Part shown: in pieces, positions 1 through 6,738 of the stretch
Numbering within the stretch: position 1 is the first letter of the stretch
Layout of the letters: each line of letters begins with the position of its first letter
From: Patescibacteria group bacterium
GTDB lineage: Bacteria > Patescibacteriota > Microgenomatia > Levybacterales > UBA12049
NCBI GenBank assembly: GCA_018900295.1
Contig: JAHIGH010000032.1
Span: 1 to 7,591, forward strand
DNA: 7,591 nt
Direction of reading: 5' to 3'
Notes under the pieces: generated by a model
What the model saw: the letters and a program-made list of their open reading frames with translations, nothing else
What the model was told of the DNA's origin: nothing
Database searches by the model: none
Program-made: the position numbers and the translations under genes

Positions 1-1373
1 CCCTCCATGCAAATTATTCGCTTTTTATTATCGAAAGCAAAACTGGCGCCTATCGCCGCGGGCAAGCCATAACCCATAGACGCCGCTCCGAGATTTAGAA
101 TCACTCTTTGTCCCCTTTTGATTATGAATGCCTGATAAGAACAATTTAGGGGTCCTGTCCCATTGGATACAACAATTACCTCATTGGGCTCAAATTGCCT
201 GCAGCTTTCTTCGATAAAACAATAGGGATTGACATATTTTTTCTCCTTCCAAAATTTCTTTGGTACATTTGGATATTTTTTATTTAAACTCCGACCGTAG
301 ACTAACCATGAATCAATATTTATTTTCGGAGGCTTCTTTTTAATTTGTCGTATCATTTCTTGTATAAAACTTTTGGCGTCCATATTTACAGGTAAGTCTA
401 CTTTCAATATGGGCTTTTCTATTTCATACCTGTCTATATCAACCATTATTTTGAATGCCGATCTGGCAAAGGTATTGTAAGTATAGCCGACAGTAAGTAA
501 ATCCATCCTTGCTCCGATAGACAATAATAAATCACTATTTTGAATAATGAGGTTGCCGGCCCTTTGCCCAAGCGCGTGAGCTCTGCCGAAAAAATAAGGA
601 TTACTTGATGGCACCATGTCATATCCGACATAACTGGTCAGAACGGGAATTTTCAGAAGTTCAATTAATTTTAAGAAATCATCATATGCTCCACTAAGTC
701 TTATACCATGTCCGGCATATAATACAGGCCTCTCCGATTCTAAGATTTTTTTGAGAGTAAGGGACACTAATTTTTCTATTTCTTTCTTATCCGTAATAAA
801 TTCCGGGGTAATTTCCAAAGAGTCAAATTTCTTAAGTTGCTTTTCATCAACCATGGCGCTTTGAACATCAAGCGGTATGTCCAGCCACACAGGCCCAGGC
901 CTGCCGCTCGTTGCCAGAAACCATGCCTTTTCAAGCTCGTATCTGATATCCAATGGGTCCATTACTACAACAGCGTATTTTGTCATGGGCTTTACAACGT
1001 CAACGATATTCATTTCTTGAGCGCCCAACTGCCTTACTCCCATTTTCGTTCCTGAGCCCATGAATTTTCTGGCAATTTGCCCTGAAAGAATTATCATCGG
1101 AATAGAATCAAGCCAACTGCCCAAAACGCCAGTTAAGGCATTTGTCCCTCCGGGCCCTGATGTAACGAGACACAAGCCCGGCTTGCCTGTAACTCTCGCG
1201 TATCCTTCGGCAGCTATAGCACTTGCCTGCTCATGATAGTTGCAAACGTATTTAATTTTACTTACACCTATGGAGTCTATCAGATGGGCATTTCCGCCAC
1301 CGGGGAGAATAAATCCGTGCTTAATTCCTTTTTCATGAAGAAAATTAAAAATATAATCGCTGACTTTTATCAT
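1..1373 (-). CDS. Thiamine-diphosphate-dependent enzyme, acetolactate synthase superfamily, sugar-cluster type (3' end missing)
   Basis: The reading frame is open from ATG at 1373 to the left edge: 457 full codons plus the first two bases of a glycine codon. A TAA lies immediately before the ATG in frame, and the opening MIKVSDYIFNFLHEKGIKHG is a typical family N-terminus, so the start is secure. The Pyr domain (about 1-170) has PGGG at 24-27, the catalytic glutamate E48 in HEQASAIAAEGYAR, SGPGGTNALTG at 72-82 and GRPGPVWLDIPLDVQ at 157-171. The central domain (about 190-340) has IGARMD at 286-291. The PP domain starts near 380, with NLGAASMGYGLPAAIGA at 427-443, and is cut where the ThDP-binding GDG motif would begin. 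Members of this family decarboxylate a 2-keto acid, usually pyruvate, and pass the two-carbon unit to an acceptor. The RQLGAQEMNIVDVVKPMTKYA stretch (114-134) resembles versions in LPS and sugar-nucleotide clusters more than housekeeping IlvB. A YerE-like carboligase is possible; the exact substrate is inference. The product is cytoplasmic. Confidence 0.88.
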   Translation of the reverse strand, partial: MIKVSDYIFNFLHEKGIKHGFILPGGGNAHLIDSIGVSKIKYVCNYHEQASAIAAEGYARVTGKPGLCLVTSGPGGTNALTGVLGSWLDSIPMIILSGQIARKFMGSGTKMGVRQLGAQEMNIVDVVKPMTKYAVVVMDPLDIRYELEKAWFLATSGRPGPVWLDIPLDVQSAMVDEKQLKKFDSLEITPEFITDKKEIEKLVSLTLKKILESERPVLYAGHGIRLSGAYDDFLKLIELLKIPVLTSYVGYDMVPSSNPYFFGRAHALGQRAGNLIIQNSDLLLSIGARMDLLTVGYTYNTFARSAFKIMVDIDRYEIEKPILKVDLPVNMDAKSFIQEMIRQIKKKPPKINIDSWLVYGRSLNKKYPNVPKKFWKEKKYVNPYCFIEESCRQFEPNEVIVVSNGTGPLNCSYQAFIIKRGQRVILNLGAASMGYGLPAAIGASFAFDNKKRIICME

Positions 1374-1385
1374 TTATCTGATCTG

Positions 1386-1414
1386 ATTGTATATTGTTTA
1401 AATAGACTTTTCAA
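1386..1414 (-). promoter_or_regulatory. Candidate sigma70-type promoter for the ThDP-enzyme gene
   Basis: Reading leftward, a -35-like TTGAAA (1414-1409) and a -10-like TACAAT (1391-1386) are separated by exactly 17 bases; each matches the consensus at five of six positions. Transcription would start near 1379, about six bases before the ATG at 1373, giving a leaderless or almost leaderless mRNA. That fits the absence of a Shine-Dalgarno sequence before this start. The region is AT-rich, so a chance match is possible. Confidence 0.45.
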
Positions 1415-1422
1415 CATATAAT
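1394..1422 (+). promoter_or_regulatory. Candidate sigma70-type promoter for the membrane-protein operon
   Basis: A perfect TATAAT -10 (1417-1422) lies 17 bases after a weak -35-like TTGTTT (1394-1399, three of six matches). The start point would fall near 1429, leaving a leader of about 49 bases before the ATG at 1478. The element is interlocked with the leftward candidate promoter, so RNA polymerase could probably not occupy both at once. The support is the -10 match, the spacing and the divergent gene arrangement only. Confidence 0.4.
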
Positions 1423-1477
1423 TATACGAGTTACAAGAAACATTTTTATTCGAGTATGTCGATAATTATAACTAAGT

Positions 1478-4012
1478 ATGTTTAAAAAAGTTGCATTGAT
1501 TTTTCTGCCCCTCGTATCAATTGTTCTATTTATTATCTCTTTCACATATGTCGTGGCTATCAAACGTGATCAGACTAACAGCAATCTAAATTACAGGATG
1601 TCAAATCTAAGTTATAGTGATATTACAACTATTACACAGAATGAACGGTGGAATCAGACCAGTAGCACTAACGAGCTGTTAGCAAAAAAGAAAATTGATG
1701 GGAATTTTACTGCAAAAAATGATTATTTAGGCATTATTGCTATACCCTTCTATACACATAATAAGAGTATAAATGATAAGATTATTTTTCGGATAAAAGA
1801 GACCGGAAGGAAGATCTGGTATTATCAAAATACATATAATGCGGCTCAATTCCAGTCTAATATTCCCTTCCCTTTCGGATTCCCAGTTATCAAGAATTCG
1901 AAAAATATTTCATATACGCTTGAGGTAGAATCATTAAGCGGAAGGCCCGGTAATGTCCTTTCATTCAGTAAGACTAATCATTATTTTTTAGCAAAATATA
2001 AATTTTCCAGGTCTGATTTGGTAAAAAATCCTAACCTATTCTCGCAATTTTTTGTTGCTAAAGTGAGTTCGCAATTATCATTATTGTCATTTGGGGAAAT
2101 CTTGTCTATTCTTCTGTTTTCGGTCTTTTTCCCTCTAATTCTATATCTGGGACTTAGAGCCCGTACGAGCGCAATTATACAACTAAATAAATATGAAAAA
2201 CTCTTTTGGCTATTTCCAGTTTTTGTTCTGCTGGTTTATAACTTGATCTTTCTCAATAGATTTTATCCGATCACAGAAGGATGGTTCTCTACATATGCTT
2301 GGCTGTTCAATCACGGGCAATTTCCTTATAGGGATTTTTATTTTTTCCTGACACCCTTTTACCTCATTATAATGAGTATATTTACGGCCATATTCGGATA
2401 CGACATCCTGTACCTCAGAATATTTGGTTTGGGTGTAATACTCCTAATGACCTACTTTTTACATAAAAATTTTGAGATTATTTTTGGTGCGCCTATTGCC
2501 GCTTTTATTGCTACATTTGGGATGATCTACTATCAGTCTAATAACGCGCACATCACATATGATTTTATTCAATTTTTAACTTTGTTTGGACTGATCCAGT
2601 CTTATTTCCTTTTAAGATACGTAAATGCTTCCGGTACCGAAGCCAATTTAGGTAGGAAATGGGTTTTTCTGGCGGGATTATTTGCGGCTCTTGCTTTCCT
2701 TACAAAGCAGAGTAATGGCGCAATGATAATTGCTTTTTCTTTTGCCGGACTATTACTACTGTCCATATCAAAAGGAAAAAAAGAGGTTTTGAGAACTTCA
2801 TTATCATATATCGGGGGTTTTGCCGTTCCAGTAATAATAACTATCTTGTGGCTCTTTGCAAATTCGGCTTTTTCCCAATTTTTCGAGCAGGTTCTTTCAG
2901 GCGCGGTAGCGGCTAAAGGCGGACTAGTTCAAATATTTTTTGCCTGGTTTATGGGCTTATTATCATATGTTTTTATCGATAGGTTTATGAATATAATATT
3001 TTTAGTGCTGGTTTTTGGTTACTTGATATATTTTTTTACCGGTGAAAAAGGTAAAAACGGAAATATAAATAGAGGTTTGATGCTTGTTGCTTCATCAATC
3101 ATGCTACCGGTGGTACTTTTACCACTTTTAATCTCTAAAGGAGCTGTGAATGAATTATCAAAACTCGGGCAGATAGTTATAAATAATATTATAGATATTA
3201 TAGTTGCTGCAGTCTCCACGCCCTTAATCTCGATACTGACCGCGGGCATTTTTTTTATTTTGAAAAAACCGTTCAATAAAAGTATCTTTATATTTTCCTT
3301 TGTTTCCCTTGGTTTCATTTATGGGACGGGCACATCAGCGGGCATAACTCAGGTTGGAGCGTTTGCAGGATTCTGTCTCTTCATCGCTTTAATGCTGCAT
3401 TACAAATCGGTGCTGGGTTTGGGGAAGATTTTTATTGTACTTACCTGTATAAGCTTCACTTTTATACTGGTTGAGTTGAAGTATGAGGTCCCGTATTTTT
3501 GGTGGAATATGACAAGCCCTGATGTACGGGTAAAACTTCAGACAACAAATGAAATAAAGATGTTACGCGGAATGTATACATCTGCAGATAACATGAGATT
3601 AATCAAAGAAGTTACCGCAGAAATATCTTCAGGCTCAAAACCCGGCGAGTCAGTTCTTCTCTTCCCTAATATACCGGTATTTTACCTCTTTGCCGATAGA
3701 AAGCCGCCAGGAAAAGCTGTGGTCCACTGGTTTGACTTTTTGCCGGACGGAATGGCTGTAAAAGAAGCCGAATTGATAAGAAAAAACCCGCCAAAAGTAA
3801 TAGTTTATCTTGATCTTGGCCCATCGGTATGGGAAGCTCATGAACGTTTGTTCAGGAATGGTAAGCCAAGCGGACAGCGAAGGGTAAATGAAGCAATTAT
3901 GGAAGTGATCAAGTCGGAAAAAATGCATATTTCGAAAAGATATGTGCTCACCAACGATTCAAAAAGGTACGCATCAACTAGTAAAGTACTCTTAACTATA
4001 TGGAGAAAATGA
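1478..4012 (+). CDS. Multi-pass membrane protein, putative GT-C (GT39/PMT_2-like) glycosyltransferase with N-terminal beta-rich domain
   Basis: This is an 844-residue protein. Residues 5-28 form a signal anchor. Residues about 40-195 form a beta-rich, presumably extracytoplasmic domain (KIDGNFTAKNDYLGIIAIPF, then IPFPFGFPVIKNSKNISYTLEV). From about 205 to 666 there are about a dozen or more hydrophobic helices. After the first helices of this core, PITEGWFSTYAWLFNHG and QFPYRDFYFFLTPFY (264-295) look like the first GT-C catalytic loop; E267 and D286 are the candidate acidic residues. LTKQSNG at 408-414 is also typical of related proteins. A soluble tail (about 670-844) has VVHWFDFLPDG and NPPKVIVYLDL. 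Known GT-C enzymes move sugars from polyprenyl-phosphate donors on the outer face of the membrane; this activity, and the sugar and acceptor, are inferred here. It is the first gene of a two-gene operon, overlapping the next. The start at 1478 is supported by the anchor helix but has no clear ribosome-binding site. Confidence 0.72.
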   Translation: MFKKVALIFLPLVSIVLFIISFTYVVAIKRDQTNSNLNYRMSNLSYSDITTITQNERWNQTSSTNELLAKKKIDGNFTAKNDYLGIIAIPFYTHNKSINDKIIFRIKETGRKIWYYQNTYNAAQFQSNIPFPFGFPVIKNSKNISYTLEVESLSGRPGNVLSFSKTNHYFLAKYKFSRSDLVKNPNLFSQFFVAKVSSQLSLLSFGEILSILLFSVFFPLILYLGLRARTSAIIQLNKYEKLFWLFPVFVLLVYNLIFLNRFYPITEGWFSTYAWLFNHGQFPYRDFYFFLTPFYLIIMSIFTAIFGYDILYLRIFGLGVILLMTYFLHKNFEIIFGAPIAAFIATFGMIYYQSNNAHITYDFIQFLTLFGLIQSYFLLRYVNASGTEANLGRKWVFLAGLFAALAFLTKQSNGAMIIAFSFAGLLLLSISKGKKEVLRTSLSYIGGFAVPVIITILWLFANSAFSQFFEQVLSGAVAAKGGLVQIFFAWFMGLLSYVFIDRFMNIIFLVLVFGYLIYFFTGEKGKNGNINRGLMLVASSIMLPVVLLPLLISKGAVNELSKLGQIVINNIIDIIVAAVSTPLISILTAGIFFILKKPFNKSIFIFSFVSLGFIYGTGTSAGITQVGAFAGFCLFIALMLHYKSVLGLGKIFIVLTCISFTFILVELKYEVPYFWWNMTSPDVRVKLQTTNEIKMLRGMYTSADNMRLIKEVTAEISSGSKPGESVLLFPNIPVFYLFADRKPPGKAVVHWFDFLPDGMAVKEAELIRKNPPKVIVYLDLGPSVWEAHERLFRNGKPSGQRRVNEAIMEVIKSEKMHISKRYVLTNDSKRYASTSKVLLTIWRK
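4000..4012 (+). promoter_or_regulatory. Overlapping stop/start, likely translational coupling
   Basis: The first membrane-protein gene ends in TGA at 4010-4012. Two in-frame ATGs of the next gene overlap this end, at 4000 and at 4009; the second forms ATGA with the stop. GGAG at 4002-4005 is the only Shine-Dalgarno-like sequence nearby. It sits just 3 bases before the second ATG and cannot serve the first. Either choice implies reinitiation or coupling, so the two proteins are probably made together. Confidence 0.6.
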
Positions 4013-6735
4013 AAGAAAGGTATTTTCAAAAAAACAGAGCGTTGTTGGCTGTATTGGTGATAGTTAATGTGATCCTCTACTCTGTTTGCTATTTTTCATT
4101 GAGGATATCGGCTAACCAAACCATTGCAAAGACAGTTTCAGGCCTGTCCTTTAATAGTGTTACTGATAAACCGCGGCCGATATCTGAGAAATTGCCGGTA
4201 TTTTACAAAACATTCAGCGCTGAATTTGAGTCTGATTTTTTGCCGTCAGACGATAATTATATTAATATCTTTCAGACGAGCAACGATCCGAAGACATTAA
4301 GAATTGAACTGATAAGTCCAAAATCATTGCAGATTGTCATAGGATATAAGGACGATCCCGGGCTTAAAATATATCCTATCTCAGAAAAGGTCAGGATGAA
4401 TGCCTGGAACCATATTAAATTAAGTTATTCTTCAAACAAAAATTTGTATGTAAAATTGAATGATGAACCAGGGGCTTCTTTTGTTGACAATAAGCACGAT
4501 CCGGCTATTAATGACCTTGTTTTGGGCGCAGGCTTTGACAGACAAAGAATTTTCGCGGGCCTGATAAAAAATGCTAAATTCAGGATAATTTTCAATGAGA
4601 CGAATATTCTATTTTATGTCCTCGGTCTCTTATCGAGGTATTATCTTATATTGATATTTTTTCAGTTACTTTTTTTCTATATAAAATCCATGAGCGGGCA
4701 CAATATGGAAATAAAAGAGCACCATCCCTATGATGTATTTACCGGTTTCTTAGTAGCATTTTCGGTTATTGCCATTATTATTATATTTACAGGTGCTTTA
4801 TCATCTCCTTTAACAGGCCAGATGAAATGGATTCCTTTTCTTACCCTGCTTATACCATCTGCCGCAATCGGCATAAATTATATAAAGTTTTTAAATAATA
4901 GGTATTTTACGGTAATTGCCGGATTGCTTTCTTTTACCCTCTTGGCGCTTGGCGTCCTTAATTATGACAGCCTTTCGTGGTTTGGGGTTTCGAGTGTGCT
5001 AATAATTAGCTGTTCTTTGGCTGTCATACCGCTCATGAAATATTTTTCTTTTATTTCTGCGGGGGTATTCATCTTTCTTTATGGCATCAACTCTGTTGTT
5101 TTTATGAATAATTATGGAGCGCAAAATTACATATGGACAGTACTCGTTACAGCAGCCGCTGTATGCGGAATTATCTTCTCTTTATCCGGACAAAATCGTC
5201 TTTTATGGAATATTCGTGCAAATAAAATCGGATTTGCAATTCTTTTAATAATTTCCTCTGTGCTTGCATTGCGCTCCGATTCATTGTTCCTTGGATCCGC
5301 TGAGTTCCACTGGAGTTACTATACCGGCGTCATCCAGACTATACGCAGCGGAGGAGAGTTGTTGTGGAGCGCTCCTTCACAATATGGATTCCTAAATATA
5401 CTGCTACCGTCGCTTATGCCCTGGACGTCAAGAAATTCATTCTTTATTTTCCAGGCTGTATTATTCTTTGTTGTTACATTTATTATAATAAGGACAATAT
5501 ATAAAAGCTTCAAACATACCGGCGCATTTATTTTGTTATCTTTGACTTGCTTATCTTTATTCTATTTTGCAGACCCCTCGCTTATTGGCCCTGCACTCTT
5601 TCCTTCTTCAAGCGCCGTAAGATTTTTCTGGTGCTATATTTTGATCTACGTGATACTTTTGGAATATCAAAAACGTACTCTCCTGAACGGGGGGATTAAA
5701 TGGATTGTTACAGTTGTTTATATTTTTGGAGCGCTTTGGTCTGCTGAGAGTATGCTTTATACCACCGCAATATATGCCACATATTTACTTGCCTGCGCGA
5801 TTTCTATATCAAAACTGAAAGTAAACAGCGCTTTTATTTTCTTATTCAAGAATATTTCAGTAATTTTTATCGCGGGGATTGTCGTTAACATAGCTTACAT
5901 GGCAATAACGGGTCATTTTCCGGATTGGGATATGTATTTCATGTACGCTTTTAATTATGCACAAGGATACGGTGAATTGGTAATAAAACCTTGGGGAATT
6001 CATTGGGCGGTTATTCTTGCCCTTTCGAGCATCGTTTTTATTTCGTCGCGCCTGTATTCCGTGAAAAAATATAACGAATGGATTGTGTCTACCGTTTGTT
6101 TCGTTTCGTTATGGGCTTTAACAAGCTACTATGTTGGCAGGGCAGTTACAAATAATCTTACAGCGATTCTGCCCATAATATTCTATATTTTTATTGTGAT
6201 ATCGTCTGTATTAATGGATTCAAAGTTTTTCACATACAGACTACTCCTTAATGCTGTTTTTTTACCGTGGATAATTGTCGGTATAATCGGAGGCATTGGC
6301 AATCCGCAATTTATTGAGAGGATACAAAAATTCAAGTATGCGGAAAATATTAACAGCAAGAGTTTTAGGCCCGATCGTGAGCTTGGCAGCATTCTGGAGG
6401 CTTTGGGAGCCTCCAAGGGGACGCGAATTGTATATTATGGAGAACCATATAATAACCCTGTCATATCCAACAAAAAAGGAGGATATATGGATCCTATCGC
6501 AGGTATGCCGATCCCCATGACTCTCCTGGAAGAACCTATATCTGAGGTAAAAAGAGGGGTTATAATTGAAAGATTTATGAATAAATTAAATGAACCTGTG
6601 TATTTGATACACAAAGAAAATGAAAATATGGAGAGGTTCCTGAGTTGGAAGAAGTTTCTCGAGCAAAACTTCTTTGTGGAAAAGAAAAAGATTAGCAACG
6701 CAGGGTATGAAGTATTTCTAGTAAGGCGCAAATAA
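4000..6735 (+). CDS. Large multi-pass membrane protein with N-terminal LamG/concanavalin-like domain, possibly GT-C-like
   Basis: This protein has 911 residues from the ATG at 4000, or 908 from the ATG at 4009. The latter makes a classic ATGA overlap with the upstream stop and follows GGAG (4002-4005), though at only 3 bases, so the start is unresolved. Residues about 13-36 are a membrane anchor. Residues about 68-197 look like a LamG/concanavalin-like beta sandwich: an AWNHIKLSYSSNKNLYVKLNDE-type segment (135-156), then LVLGAGFDRQRIFAGLIKNAKFRI (173-196). Many hydrophobic helices follow (about 203-765). Extracytoplasmic-looking loops between them include LGSAEFHWSYYTG (431-443), SAPSQYGFLN (457-466), GALWSAESM (577-585) and FPDWDMYF (640-647). 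The soluble tail is about 775-911. The topology resembles GT-C glycosyltransferases, with E435 a candidate acidic residue, but no known family motif is decisive. Adjacency suggests it works with the upstream protein in glycan assembly. The function is not established. Confidence 0.65.
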   Translation: MEKMKERYFQKNRALLAVLVIVNVILYSVCYFSLRISANQTIAKTVSGLSFNSVTDKPRPISEKLPVFYKTFSAEFESDFLPSDDNYINIFQTSNDPKTLRIELISPKSLQIVIGYKDDPGLKIYPISEKVRMNAWNHIKLSYSSNKNLYVKLNDEPGASFVDNKHDPAINDLVLGAGFDRQRIFAGLIKNAKFRIIFNETNILFYVLGLLSRYYLILIFFQLLFFYIKSMSGHNMEIKEHHPYDVFTGFLVAFSVIAIIIIFTGALSSPLTGQMKWIPFLTLLIPSAAIGINYIKFLNNRYFTVIAGLLSFTLLALGVLNYDSLSWFGVSSVLIISCSLAVIPLMKYFSFISAGVFIFLYGINSVVFMNNYGAQNYIWTVLVTAAAVCGIIFSLSGQNRLLWNIRANKIGFAILLIISSVLALRSDSLFLGSAEFHWSYYTGVIQTIRSGGELLWSAPSQYGFLNILLPSLMPWTSRNSFFIFQAVLFFVVTFIIIRTIYKSFKHTGAFILLSLTCLSLFYFADPSLIGPALFPSSSAVRFFWCYILIYVILLEYQKRTLLNGGIKWIVTVVYIFGALWSAESMLYTTAIYATYLLACAISISKLKVNSAFIFLFKNISVIFIAGIVVNIAYMAITGHFPDWDMYFMYAFNYAQGYGELVIKPWGIHWAVILALSSIVFISSRLYSVKKYNEWIVSTVCFVSLWALTSYYVGRAVTNNLTAILPIIFYIFIVISSVLMDSKFFTYRLLLNAVFLPWIIVGIIGGIGNPQFIERIQKFKYAENINSKSFRPDRELGSILEALGASKGTRIVYYGEPYNNPVISNKKGGYMDPIAGMPIPMTLLEEPISEVKRGVIIERFMNKLNEPVYLIHKENENMERFLSWKKFLEQNFFVEKKKISNAGYEVFLVRRK
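6395..6415 (+). repeat. GC-rich 8-bp inverted repeat inside the second membrane-protein gene
   Basis: TGGAGGCT (6395-6402) and AGCCTCCA (6408-6415) are perfect inverted copies around a five-base TTGGG loop. The RNA would form a stable stem in otherwise AT-rich coding sequence. It encodes part of a LEALGASKG segment at the start of the soluble C-terminal domain. There is no following T-run, so it is not an intrinsic terminator in the sense direction. It may simply reflect codon choice. Confidence 0.5.
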
Positions 6736-6738
6736 TGT

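Larger units (their letters stand above)
1374..1477. other. AT-rich divergent intergenic region with a repeated TATAATTATA-like palindrome
   Basis: This 104-base gap separates the two divergent genes. Besides the promoter-like elements it contains the perfect 10-base palindrome TATAATTATA at 1417-1426 and a near copy, GATAATTATA, at 1461-1470, 44 bases downstream and just before the operon start codon. These could be binding sites for a regulator, but runs of A and T produce such matches by chance. No riboswitch-like or stable hairpin structure was recognised, and the stretch before the ATG at 1478 has no clear Shine-Dalgarno sequence. Confidence 0.3.

Noticed and set aside
446..631. Minus-strand open frame of 61 codons
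   Set aside because: It lies in another frame of the ThDP-enzyme gene, which has clear family motifs throughout this stretch.
1..1373. Housekeeping acetolactate synthase large subunit (ilvB/ilvI)
   Set aside because: Not excluded, because the C-terminus is missing, but no regulatory-subunit gene is visible and the RQLGAQEMNIVDVVKPMTKYA region resembles sugar-cluster homologues more closely, so no ilv symbol was given.
837..1421. Plus-strand open frames at 837-1055 and 1233-1421
   Set aside because: They are antisense to the conserved Pyr domain of the ThDP enzyme; the second also crosses its start and the promoter region. Neither resembles a known protein.
3110..3129. Possible intrinsic terminator: GTGGTA/TACCAC stem followed by TTTT
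   Set aside because: The stem is only six base pairs, the T-run is four bases, and it lies in the middle of an uninterrupted gene.
3019..4029. Minus-strand open frames of 63-99 codons within the first membrane-protein gene
   Set aside because: They are antisense shadows of a continuous 844-codon gene with coherent topology.
5319..6731. Short open frames on both strands within the second membrane-protein gene
   Set aside because: They overlap a continuous long gene in other frames, have no ribosome-binding site and no recognisable protein features.
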